Source: CAXBGS01 sp963975425
Lineage (GTDB): Bacteria > Planctomycetota > Planctomycetia > Pirellulales > Pirellulaceae
Direction of reading: 5' to 3'
Assembly (NCBI GenBank): GCA_963975425.1
Contig: CAXBGS010000014.1
Location: 1-64,000 of the forward strand
DNA length: 64,000 bases
The position numbers and the translations under genes were made by a program. Positions 20,087 to 28,541 of this stretch are shown piece after piece. Within the stretch, counting starts at the first letter, position 1; each line of letters begins with the position of its first letter. The notes beneath the pieces are model-generated. The model was given only the letters and a program-made list of their open reading frames with translations, did no database searches and was not told the origin of the DNA.

Positions 20087-20889
20087 CCGCTTGGACGTTA
20101 CGGCTGAAGTCATCACCTGATCAACGCGTCGATGCTTCGCCAATTCAGCTGGCCCTATGGAACGGACAGACGGTCACCGAAGTTGCGCAAACGGAACTGA
20201 ATGTCGGCAGGCAAAAAGTGTGCTTGGGCGATCTGTTTTCGTTGACGCGAACCGATTGCGAGGACGTACGTTTGGTAATCGAAGGCGACTTGAGCGGTTT
20301 CGATCGGATCGGTGAGCGGCACTCGCGAGGACTGTTCCGCGTCACCGGCGCGGTCGGTCATCACGCCGGAGGATCGATGTCCGGTGGCTGTTTGTTAATC
20401 CAAGGCGACGCGGGCAATCACTTGGGTGCTCCCTGTGGCGCTGCGCGTCTAGGCATGCGTGGCGGACGGATTATCGTCGGCGGATCGGCTGGTGATTATG
20501 CCGGACACCGAATGCGGCGCGGCGAAATCTTGGTCGAAGGCGATGTTGGTCGATTTGCCGCCAGCCAGATGGTTGCCGGAACGATCGTCGTGGCCGGTGA
20601 AGTGTCCAGTGATGCAGCAACCGCGATGCGACGGGGAACATTGATCGCCGCGAAATTTCCCGACCTGCCAACCAGCCGATTCTCGGTTCCGGTTCCCATT
20701 CGCTCAGTCTTTCCTAGTTTGTACGATTTCTCGCTGCCGACATCCGCACCGGTTCCCAGTCAATTGAAAGGTGTCCAGCAACTGATGCACCAGATCGTGA
20801 ACTTTGGCTTTCAGTCGCGACGGGGTGACATGGCGGTTAACGGAAAGGGTGAAATACTGACGACTTTGGGTCGCACCGAAACGCCTTAG
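20083..20889 (+). CDS. fhcC: Formyltransferase/hydrolase complex subunit C
   Basis: A 268-residue structural subunit of the Fhc complex, homologous to FmdC/FwdC and to the C-terminal beta-helix of glutamate synthase. The core shows repeated glycine-rich turns of the form G-x-x-G-x-x-M-x-x-G-x-I-x-V-x-G: GGSMSGGCLLIQGDAG, GMRGGRIIVGGSAG, RMRRGEILVEGDVG, QMVAGTIVVAGEV. The GTG start overlaps the fhcD stop. This is the last gene of the operon; a hairpin-rich gap follows. The fourth component, fhcB, is absent from both flanks, so it must be elsewhere in the genome. Confidence 0.93.
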   Translation: MTAWTLRLKSSPDQRVDASPIQLALWNGQTVTEVAQTELNVGRQKVCLGDLFSLTRTDCEDVRLVIEGDLSGFDRIGERHSRGLFRVTGAVGHHAGGSMSGGCLLIQGDAGNHLGAPCGAARLGMRGGRIIVGGSAGDYAGHRMRRGEILVEGDVGRFAASQMVAGTIVVAGEVSSDAATAMRRGTLIAAKFPDLPTSRFSVPVPIRSVFPSLYDFSLPTSAPVPSQLKGVQQLMHQIVNFGFQSRRGDMAVNGKGEILTTLGRTETP

Positions 20890-21232
20890 CGAGTCCGCAG
20901 GGAATTTCGGAGGCGGATGATGCGTGGCGGTCGACATTCAAGGCATTGTGGCCGGTACACGGTTTGCCGCGAGTCGTTTTCGCGATGAATCACGGCCAAC
21001 CCGTGCAATCTCAGGTAAACCTGAGGCGAATCGATCCGGTTTGCGACCGAATCGTCTGGGCGAAACCGGACCAAGGTGCGTACGATAAGGGGCAACCACG
21101 GGTATGATGGGCTGCCCCTGAACGCGGCCACGGTTGTTCTTGGAACATCGGCTCGCGGGACCCTCGGATCACGGTAACATGCGATCCGTGAATCATTTAC
21201 CCCTCACTTTCGAACTGCTGAGAAGAAAAACA
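20890..21232. other. Intergenic region with two hairpins
   Basis: No gene is seen in this 343-base gap. It holds a perfect CTCAGG-TAAA-CCTGAG hairpin (21010-21025), with the same TAAA loop as the repeats at the left edge. A second stem, AGGGGCA/TGCCCCT, spans 21088-21119. Neither has a T-run after it. They may end the fhc transcript or form the leader of the thioredoxin gene. Confidence 0.55.
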
Positions 21233-22360
21233 ATGAAGGCTCGTGCTCTATTGACCGTCGTTTTGTCCGCCGTGGTTTTGGCCGCGTCGTGGAGTCCGGC
21301 TGAAGCACTGGAAAGTAAATTTGGTATCGGTTCGGAAGCACCTAGCCTCGAAATCGAACATTGGATTCAAGACGGCAACGGATTCTTCAAGCCGGTGACC
21401 GAGTTTAAGTCCGGCAATGTCTACGTCGTTGAGTTTTGGGCGACTTGGTGTGGGCCATGCATCATGAGCATGCCGCATCTCGCGGAACTGCAAAACAAGT
21501 ACCGTGGCGAAAAAGTTCAGATCATCAGTGTCTCGGACGAATCATTAGACGAAGTCAAAGCCTTACTCTCTCAAGAAAACGAGGACGAAGGCAAAACGTT
21601 CGAAGAGATCACGTCGGCTTACTCGTTGACGACCGATCCGGATCGCAGCGTGCACGAAGCTTACATGGAAGCGGCCGGTGAAAACGGAATTCCAACTTCC
21701 TTCATTGTCGGCAAGTCGGGACACGTCGAGTGGATCGGTCACCCAATGGAACTCGATGAGCCATTGTCCAAAGTGATTAACGATACGTGGGATCGTGAAG
21801 CCTATAAGGCAGAACGAGCAGCCCAGCAGGACTTCCAAGAGTCGATGCAAAAAATCGCGATGCTTGCCGGCGCCGACAAAATCGACGAAGCGATCGAGCT
21901 GGTCAAAGAAAACCTGGCATCACCAAGTCAAAAGTCGATGAAAGACGAGTGGGAATCGGTTCTCAATGGGTTGAAGCTGTCATCCGGTAAGCTGGACGAC
22001 GATGTTTTGGCGTATTTCCGAGGCGCCATCGACGAACGTAAGGGCGACGCCGGTGCGATGGCCGGTTTCGGATACTCGATGTATGGTGCGATACAGCGAG
22101 GTGGATCGATCGGTGCACTGGCCGATGACACCATCAATGCATTGAAAGCGGAGGTCAGCGAGGCGGAAGATCGCATCAAGCCGGCGCTGTACAACGCAAT
22201 GGCTTTGCTGCAAGACGGCATTGGTGATACGAAGGCTGCGATCAAGTCGCAGCGCAAATCCGTCGAGCTCGCTGAGGAAGGCCGTCAAAAAGATCGCTTG
22301 CAAGATTTGCTGGACGAGTTGATCGAGAAAGCCAAAGACGGCGACGACAAAGACGAATAG
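21233..22360 (+). CDS. Exported TlpA-like thioredoxin-fold protein
   Basis: A 375-residue protein with a signal peptide (about 1-25, ending SPAEA). A TlpA/ResA-type thioredoxin domain follows to about residue 200, with WCGPC (C73, C76) after VVEFWAT and the cis-proline motif NGIPTSF. The remaining 170 residues are acidic and helical, perhaps TPR-like, and rich in Glu, Lys and Ala. It should act in thiol-disulfide exchange in the periplasm; the partner is unknown and no cytochrome maturation gene is near. The ATG at 21233 has a purine-rich site ahead and gives a good signal peptide, while the longer frame from 21134 does not. It stands alone, followed directly by palindromic repeats. Confidence 0.88.
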   Translation: MKARALLTVVLSAVVLAASWSPAEALESKFGIGSEAPSLEIEHWIQDGNGFFKPVTEFKSGNVYVVEFWATWCGPCIMSMPHLAELQNKYRGEKVQIISVSDESLDEVKALLSQENEDEGKTFEEITSAYSLTTDPDRSVHEAYMEAAGENGIPTSFIVGKSGHVEWIGHPMELDEPLSKVINDTWDREAYKAERAAQQDFQESMQKIAMLAGADKIDEAIELVKENLASPSQKSMKDEWESVLNGLKLSSGKLDDDVLAYFRGAIDERKGDAGAMAGFGYSMYGAIQRGGSIGALADDTINALKAEVSEAEDRIKPALYNAMALLQDGIGDTKAAIKSQRKSVELAEEGRQKDRLQDLLDELIEKAKDGDDKDE

Positions 22361-22367
22361 CGTCGTC

Positions 22368-22684
22368 GGCTGAAACAAGCAACACGCAGTTCCGGCGCAT
22401 CGTGCCGGAACGGCGCCCTGCTTGTTCCGGCCTACAAAGTGCCATTGCTTCACGCCCAATCGTCGCTACAGCTGCGTTAGATACGTAGGCTGGAACAAGC
22501 ACCGCGCCGTTCCGGCATCGGCGTATCATTCCGGAACGGCGCCCGGCTTGTTCCGGCCTACAAAGTGCCATTGCTTCACGTCCAATCGTCGCTACAGCTG
22601 CGTTAGATACGTAGGCTGGAACAAGCACCTCTCCGTTCCGGCATCGGCGTATCATTCCGGAACGGCGCCCGGCTTGTTCGGGCC
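22368..22684. repeat. Three nested-palindrome repeats
   Basis: Three copies of a hairpin element lie at about 22368-22432, 22488-22558 and 22614-22684, the last two 126 bases apart. Each is an outer near-palindrome GGCTGGAACAAGC/GCTTGTTCCGGCC around an inner GCCGTTCCGG/CCGGAACGGC, giving one long hairpin of roughly 70 bases. The 50-60 bases between copies are also nearly identical. The block fills the gap between the thioredoxin gene and the convergent transporter gene. It looks like a repetitive extragenic palindrome family and could end or stabilise transcripts; long frames through it are spurious. Confidence 0.85.
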
Positions 22685-22787
22685 TACGAAGAGTCGTTCG
22701 CTCGCGTCCGGCTTTTGAGACGCCGGATGATCGCCTTCCTGACATGATACCAATGCTGATATCTGCGATTGCCATTGCAGCAATGAC

Positions 22788-24488
22788 CTATTGCGGCGGG
22801 ACGTCTCGTTCCAAGTCGAATCGCTGCCAGCACCAAGTGGCCATCGCGAGTGAAGCAAACGCCGCGACCCAGGCGGTCACGATGGCCCCGCTGACGGAAA
22901 CCGGAGTCACCAACGATGCGGCCAGATAGCTCCGGCACAGTTGGATCCATACCAACAGCATCGTCAGGCCGCCAAAGATCACCGCGACCTTTCCTAAGAA
23001 CACCAGCTTTGCGCGGACCATCATCGCAATTCCCTGGCGATGTTGATGATGCGGAAAGGTTAGGAATAGGGCGTTCTCAGCCGCAAATGTGATCACGGCC
23101 AACGCGCTGAGCATTCCGGCCCACAGGATCGTTTGAGACCAACCCGGGCGAGTCACAATCGATGCCACCGCGATCGTGATCCACTGAAACGCAAGCGTAA
23201 CCGAAATGGGAATCGCGACTTGACCCAGGACCATCGATCGCGGTCGAACGGGCAAGGATCGTAACAACATCATTCGTTTTAGATCGCGCCGGAAATCGAT
23301 CTGCATCGCCGGCGGCGCCAGCAGCAAAGTACAAAGAGCGATGCCACCGACCACGTACAGCCATTGCTGGTGAATTTGTCCCGTCATCAACGGCGACAGG
23401 CATAAGAGGGTTGGAACCGCAAAGCTGAACAGGATCGTCGATCGGTATCGGCGCGTTGTGATTAGCTGGCGATAGATCATCGCTCGCGCGTCGAACATCG
23501 ATTCGGGCAACCACCGCTCGATCAACCCGGTCGATGTAAAACGATCGGCAAGTGTGCCCCGCTGTGCTCGCCTTTCGGTGGCTGTTTTGTATTCGCCGGC
23601 GGCAAGTCGCTTTTGCTCGGTTCGCAGTCGGGATGCCAGCACCCAGGCATCGGTATGGATCAGAATCATGATCCCCAAAGGCACGACGGCTAGTGCCGCG
23701 CCGAGGGCTCCGATCGTTGCGAAATCGTATTGCCGCGCGACCATCAAGCTAGACGCGGACCACCATGGCATCGATATCCACTGCATCATATCGCTGGCCG
23801 CGGTCTGGCCGAGCGCCCGGAACGTACCGGCCACATAGTGGTGGATGGGCGATCCATAGGGTGTCGCTGCGGCCAATCGAGTGAGCACTTGCAAAATGAT
23901 TGCCGCAGCCATCGTGGTTGCAAAGAGACGTGCCCAGGCGAGTTGCCGCCGGTCCAGTCCGCTGACCCAACGTTGCAGGATCAAACGAGCGATTTGCAGA
24001 CAGATAAAACTTGTCACCAGTCCAACGACTAATAGTTCGACATGGAAGACGTCTCGAGCCAGAACGACGGTCAGCAGCAGCGACTTCAACACCGATTCGA
24101 TCACCACATTTCCGACGTGATAAACGGTTACCGATGATCGCTGAATCGGTGCGCCGCCCAGCCACAATGATTCGGCAGGGTTCAATTCAAGATCCGCGAC
24201 CTTGTCGGTCCATACGCAGCGGACCAAGTGGTACATCAAATAGATTGCCATCCCACCGGATAGCCATAGTTGCAGCCGCGCCGGGTCCGCCGGCGCCCGC
24301 GTCGCCAGGATAAAGATTCCGCTTAGCAAATACGACACAAAAAACATTCCGGCCAACGTCGTCGCCAAGATGCGCCGTGTGCTGCCGATCCGTCGCACGG
24401 TTCGGAACATACGGAATTGACCTCGGCGAACCATCAATCGCGCCAGCTGGCTGTGTACGCGTGGCGGGTCCCAAGCAACATCAATCAC
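22788..24488 (-). CDS. ABC transporter membrane protein (ABC-2 exporter-like)
   Basis: A 566-residue, very hydrophobic protein with about ten to twelve predicted membrane helices, for example VSYLLSGIFILAT, WLYVVGGIALCTLLLAPP and the last near VSGAIVTAWVAAFASLA. It overlaps the upstream ATPase gene by four bases (24485-24488), so the pair should form one exporter. No classical permease signature is visible; the architecture resembles the putative ABC exporter (DUF3367/ABC-2-like) proteins. The substrate is unknown. The start is near the overlap and could shift by a few codons. It is convergent with the palindromic repeats. Confidence 0.82.
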   Translation of the reverse strand: MIDVAWDPPRVHSQLARLMVRRGQFRMFRTVRRIGSTRRILATTLAGMFFVSYLLSGIFILATRAPADPARLQLWLSGGMAIYLMYHLVRCVWTDKVADLELNPAESLWLGGAPIQRSSVTVYHVGNVVIESVLKSLLLTVVLARDVFHVELLVVGLVTSFICLQIARLILQRWVSGLDRRQLAWARLFATTMAAAIILQVLTRLAAATPYGSPIHHYVAGTFRALGQTAASDMMQWISMPWWSASSLMVARQYDFATIGALGAALAVVPLGIMILIHTDAWVLASRLRTEQKRLAAGEYKTATERRAQRGTLADRFTSTGLIERWLPESMFDARAMIYRQLITTRRYRSTILFSFAVPTLLCLSPLMTGQIHQQWLYVVGGIALCTLLLAPPAMQIDFRRDLKRMMLLRSLPVRPRSMVLGQVAIPISVTLAFQWITIAVASIVTRPGWSQTILWAGMLSALAVITFAAENALFLTFPHHQHRQGIAMMVRAKLVFLGKVAVIFGGLTMLLVWIQLCRSYLAASLVTPVSVSGAIVTAWVAAFASLAMATWCWQRFDLERDVPPQ

Positions 24489-25291
24489 GTTGTCGCTCCG
24501 TCACGATATTCATTCATCGGGAATGTGATCAGCGGCGGGTATGTTTCCTGCTTGTCTGTGGAAATGGCATCGGCATCAGGACCGCGTGTCGCGGCAAAGT
24601 AGGCTTCCTCGAGTGTTCTTGCCATCGGGAATCGTTGTCGCAGTTCGTTCGCGGCACCGAAGTACTGTGCTTTGCCCTCTTGCATGACTAACAGGTGCGA
24701 GCACACGTCTTCGATCATCGCCAACAGATGGCTGCTGATGATCACAGTGACGCCGGACTGTGCGCGACGGCCGACGGATTCTAGCAAGCAGCGAATCCCT
24801 GGCGGGTCCAGCCCGGTCAACGGTTCGTCAAGCAGCAAAACGTCCGGGTCGTACAAGTAGGCACAGCAAATCGCAAGCTTTTGTCGCATGCCGCGAGACA
24901 AAGTCGTCGCGCCGGCATCGAATTTGTCACCCAGTTCAAAAAAATCCAGCAGCTCAGCCGCCTTGTCGGCGTAGTTGTCGACTCGGTACAGTCGTCCGAT
25001 CAAGTCCAAGTGTTGTCCGACCGTCAAATCGTCGAACAGCGGCGGATCATCGGGCACATACGCCAACCGACGTTTCAGCGGCAGCAAATCGCCCGCGACA
25101 TCGCAATCGGCGACGCGCAGTGAACCACTCGTGGCCGGAATCAGTCCAGCAAGACACCGCATCGTCGTCGTTTTACCGGCACCGTTGGGACCAACCAGGC
25201 CACACACTTGCCCGCGCTCGAGACTGAATGAAATGCCGTCGACGGCGAGGAAGTCGTCATACAGTTTCGTTAGATCGGTCGCTTGGATCAT
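24485..25291 (-). CDS. ABC transporter ATP-binding protein
   Basis: A 268-residue ATPase of the ABC-2 (drug, lipid or polysaccharide export) class. Walker A is GPNGAGKTT (34-42), the signature is LSRGMRQKL, and Walker B is DVLLLDEPLTGLD, followed by a switch-histidine SSHLL. The frame continues upstream to 25354, but the ATG at 25291 (MIQATDL) is the family start. It sits first in a two-gene operon with the membrane protein. The C-terminal 40 residues are variable, as usual. Confidence 0.93.
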   Translation of the reverse strand: MIQATDLTKLYDDFLAVDGISFSLERGQVCGLVGPNGAGKTTTMRCLAGLIPATSGSLRVADCDVAGDLLPLKRRLAYVPDDPPLFDDLTVGQHLDLIGRLYRVDNYADKAAELLDFFELGDKFDAGATTLSRGMRQKLAICCAYLYDPDVLLLDEPLTGLDPPGIRCLLESVGRRAQSGVTVIISSHLLAMIEDVCSHLLVMQEGKAQYFGAANELRQRFPMARTLEEAYFAATRGPDADAISTDKQETYPPLITFPMNEYRDGATT

Positions 25292-25464
25292 TGATGTCTG
25301 GTTCGCTGGCGAAGTACACCGAAGTCCTAAGCGAGGACTCTGGCGATGAAACAATTCCGTTTCGAACCGTACGTCACATCATCCAGTGCCGATTCGGGAC
25401 GTAACGATTGCAACGATCGATCGGCCAAACAAAGTCATTCATTTACGGGCAAGATACGAATTTG

Positions 25465-26679
25465 ATGCGTAGCGACGACGAATCTGCATGGGCACCCCTG
25501 CGAAGGCCGGTCTTTCGCGCCTTTTGGATCGCTTCACTGGCATCAAACTTTGGTACCTGGATCCACGAAGTGGGCGCGGGCTGGCTGATGACCAACCTGG
25601 ATTCATCGCCCGAAATGGTCGCCGCCGTGCGCACCGCCATGTCGCTGCCGATTGTGCTGCTTGCCGTTCCCGCAGGTGTTTTGGCCGATCGCGTCGACCG
25701 GCGCCGTTTATTGCTGATCACACAGTGCTTGATGTTGTCCACCACGGCGTCACTGGCCACGTTGACGGCGACCGGCGTGATGACGCCTTGGATGCTGCTT
25801 TCTTTGACGGTGGTGATGGGATTGGGAGTGGTGGTGCATGTTCCGACTTGGCAAGCTTCGGTGCCCGAGTTGGTTCCCAAACAGCAAATCGCCCGTGCGG
25901 TTGCCCTGGGCAGTATCAGTTTCAACCTAGCACGAGCAGCCGGACCGGCGATCGGTGGTATCTTGATCGCCTCGGCGGGGGTTTGGATCGCGTTTGCCGT
26001 CAACGCGGCGTCCTTTGCCGGGGTGATTCTGGTTCTGTTGCGATGGCGCCGCGACCAGGTCGAATCGTCGCGCGGGTTGTCCTTTGGTCAGTCGCTGTAC
26101 CAGGGACTCCGTTTTGTCGGGACCAATCCTGATCTGAGAAACGCGATGATCGGCGTCTTTTTGTTCGTCTTACCCGCCAGTGTTTTCTGGTCGCTGTTGC
26201 CGCTGTACGCGCGTCAAGAGTTGAGCTGGGCCGCGGACGGTTTCGGATTGCTGGTCGGGATGGTCGGGCTGGGGGCCGTCATTGCTGCATCGATTCTGCC
26301 ACGCATCCGCAAACGATTCGGAACTGATGGTACCGTCATGATCGCCATGTTGATTTTCGCAAGCGGTTTGTTGACCCTCGCGCATTGCCGCCAAACGTCA
26401 GTGATCGTGGCGGCGACGGTGATGATGGGCGGCGGATGGATGATGACGCTGACATCGCTGAACGCGACGGCGCAAGTGGCGCTGCCGAAACGCATGAGGG
26501 CACGCGGGATGGGGTGTTACCTGACCGCGATGGCGCTGTCGATGTCGATCGGTTCCTTGGCATGGGGCCAATTGGCCGGAGCGGCCGGAATCGTGTGGGC
26601 GCAAAGCATCGCGGCGGCAACCCTGGTGGTCACCGCCGCGATCAGTCTGCGATTTCGACTAGGAACATCGTTGCATTAA
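25465..26679 (+). CDS. MFS transporter (EntS/MFS_3-like exporter)
   Basis: A 404-residue major facilitator with about twelve membrane helices. The cytoplasmic loop motif ADRVDRRRLLL after helix 2 is family motif A. FRAFWIASLASNFGTWIHEVGAGWLM at the N-terminus (residues 18-43) matches the MFS_3 group that includes the enterobactin exporter EntS. The start is the ATG at 25465; an upstream extension to 25408 does not look like family sequence. It is divergent from the ABC operon. No siderophore genes are in the window, so the substrate is open. Confidence 0.9.
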   Translation: MRSDDESAWAPLRRPVFRAFWIASLASNFGTWIHEVGAGWLMTNLDSSPEMVAAVRTAMSLPIVLLAVPAGVLADRVDRRRLLLITQCLMLSTTASLATLTATGVMTPWMLLSLTVVMGLGVVVHVPTWQASVPELVPKQQIARAVALGSISFNLARAAGPAIGGILIASAGVWIAFAVNAASFAGVILVLLRWRRDQVESSRGLSFGQSLYQGLRFVGTNPDLRNAMIGVFLFVLPASVFWSLLPLYARQELSWAADGFGLLVGMVGLGAVIAASILPRIRKRFGTDGTVMIAMLIFASGLLTLAHCRQTSVIVAATVMMGGGWMMTLTSLNATAQVALPKRMRARGMGCYLTAMALSMSIGSLAWGQLAGAAGIVWAQSIAAATLVVTAAISLRFRLGTSLH

Positions 26680-26779
26680 AAGGCTTGATCGGCGTGAGCT
26701 TTGCGAAGTGCAAAGCATCGTTGCTCTGCTCGCGTCGGTTTCGCCCGGCTTGATTTTGCCCGCGTCGATTCGATTCACG

Positions 26780-28240
26780 TTAGGCGAACATGTATCCTTC
26801 TTCGCCATGATCGGTCACGTCCAGGCCTCGCTGTTCGCTGTCGCCGGTCACTCTTAGACCGATGACGGCATCGATTGCCTTGAGCAAGATCAGACTTCCG
26901 ATTCCGGCAAACGCCATGGTGATGATCACGGCAACGATCTGACCGATTAGCAGCGATGGGTTGCCGCCTGATTCGATCAAGCCAATCGGCACGCCGCCGC
27001 TGACGTCCCAGCACGCGCGCGTCGCAAAGACGCCCGTCAGGACGGCGCCCACCGTTCCGCCGACGCCGTGGACGCCAAACGCGTCAAGTGCGTCATCGTA
27101 TTTCAACATCATTTTCAATTTGGAACATGCCAAATAGCAAATCATTCCGGCGGCAATCCCCATGAAAATCGCGGGCATCGGCTGCACGAATCCTGCGGCG
27201 GGCGTGATGCAGACCAGGCCGGCAACCGCGCCGCTGCTGGCACCCAGCACGGTTGGTTTGCCAAGGTTCATCCATTCCGCAAGCGCCCAAGTCACCGCAC
27301 CGGCGGCGGCGGCAAAATGTGTGACGGCAAATGCGCTGGATGTCAGTCCGTCGGACAAGAGTTCGCTGCCGGCGTTGAATCCGAACCATCCGACCCACAG
27401 CATCGTTGCGCCCAGTGCGGTGTAAGTCAGATTGTGAGGCTGCAGCGGTTCCTTTAAGAATCCCATCCGTGGTCCGATCAGAATCGCGGCAACGAGTGCC
27501 GAGATACCACTGCTGATGTGCACGACGGTTCCGCCGGCAAAGTCCAGGGCGCCGCCGGCGATACTGCCGTCGTTGTACGAAAGCGGGCCGCCATCCCAAA
27601 CCCAGTGGCACAGCGGACAATAGATGAAAGTTCCCCACAGAATCGAGAACACCACCATCGCACTGAATTTCATCCGTTCGGCGAACGCACCACAGATCAG
27701 CGCGGGCGTGATGATAAAGAACATGCCTTGAAACAGCATGTGTGTTAGGCGTGCCATGTCGCCTTCCATCGGAGTGACGGGCTCGCCAAGCGTTTCATTC
27801 CATTCTCGCTGAACGCCGTTCATGAATAAATAATCGGCGTTGCCGACCCAGCCACCGTCGCCGCCGAACGCCAGCGAGTACCCATAGATGGCCCAGATGG
27901 TCGTCATCAGTCCCATCAAAAACACGCACTGCATCATCACACTTAGTACGTTCTTGCGTCGGACCAGTCCGCCGTAGAACATGGCCAATCCCGGTGCGGT
28001 CATGAACAAGACCAGTGCACAGCACACCAGCATCCAAGCGTTGTGCGCCGCGTAGGGGCCTTCCGCAATTTGGGAATCTGTCAGTAGCAGCGTTCCGTCC
28101 TCCGCGGTTAGCGGTCCAACGGCCGTGCTCGTTTCAACGGTGGTGGTTTCATCTTGCGCAAGTGCATGCGAGGGTATCGCGAAAAATGAAACGGCCAACG
28201 ACAGTGTGACGGTCAAAAGAAGAGGGAGACGACGGTTCAC
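26780..28240 (-). CDS. amt: Ammonium transporter (Amt/MEP/Rh)
   Basis: A 486-residue ammonium channel. A cleavable signal peptide (about 1-28, ending SHALA) and an acidic outer segment precede eleven helices, starting with LVCCALVLFMTAPGLAMFYGG. The conserved stretches CHWVWDGG and DFAGGTVVHISSG supply one of the pore histidines and the usual helix 5. I place the start at a GTG at 28240, because TGAGGA sits eight bases upstream (28249-28254, reverse strand). A TTG at 28255 is the only longer choice and overlaps that site. Unusually, no glnB/glnK gene is adjacent. Confidence 0.94.
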   Translation of the reverse strand: MNRRLPLLLTVTLSLAVSFFAIPSHALAQDETTTVETSTAVGPLTAEDGTLLLTDSQIAEGPYAAHNAWMLVCCALVLFMTAPGLAMFYGGLVRRKNVLSVMMQCVFLMGLMTTIWAIYGYSLAFGGDGGWVGNADYLFMNGVQREWNETLGEPVTPMEGDMARLTHMLFQGMFFIITPALICGAFAERMKFSAMVVFSILWGTFIYCPLCHWVWDGGPLSYNDGSIAGGALDFAGGTVVHISSGISALVAAILIGPRMGFLKEPLQPHNLTYTALGATMLWVGWFGFNAGSELLSDGLTSSAFAVTHFAAAAGAVTWALAEWMNLGKPTVLGASSGAVAGLVCITPAAGFVQPMPAIFMGIAAGMICYLACSKLKMMLKYDDALDAFGVHGVGGTVGAVLTGVFATRACWDVSGGVPIGLIESGGNPSLLIGQIVAVIITMAFAGIGSLILLKAIDAVIGLRVTGDSEQRGLDVTDHGEEGYMFA

Positions 28241-28248
28241 GGTGGTAA

Positions 28249-28254
28249 TCCTCA
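28249..28254 (-). promoter_or_regulatory. Ribosome binding site of amt
   Basis: On the minus strand this reads TGAGGA, eight bases before the GTG at 28240. It decides the start over the in-frame TTG at 28255, which would overlap it. Confidence 0.7.
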
Positions 28255-28486
28255 AGAAATCAATCGGGACGGGGGGAGGAATCTGGTCCGAGTCCTGATC
28301 GGGGGCCGCTTAGCCACAGCATCATTGAGATAAATCTGGGACATCCGGTTCGATTCTCGAACGAAATTAAACATCTCGAATCGTCGATGGTCACCACGCC
28401 TACGCAAAAAATTAGGGAATTTATCGCGTGATCCGAGCCAACAGAGAATAAACAGTATCGACTCGGCAGTATAGCGACCTGGACGC

Positions 28487-28524
28487 GGGCCGGTCGTCAC
28501 TGGGCCGGTCGTCACTGGGCCGGT
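28487..28524. repeat. 15-bp tandem repeat (2.5 copies)
   Basis: GGGCCGGTCGTCACT occurs at 28487-28501 and 28502-28516, with a partial third copy to 28524. It lies in the 301-base gap between lepA (stop at 28542) and the amt start. The rest of the gap shows no gene and should hold the amt promoter. Confidence 0.85.
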
Positions 28525-28541
28525 AAAGGTCTGTGATCGAA

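Noticed and set aside
22242..22775. 177-codon minus-strand frame with internal protein repeats
   Set aside because: The repeats are just the nested palindromes read as codons; it also overlaps the thioredoxin gene.
28351..28366. tRNA T-arm-like GGTTCGATTCTCGAAC
   Set aside because: No acceptor stem, anticodon arm or D-arm can be built around it.
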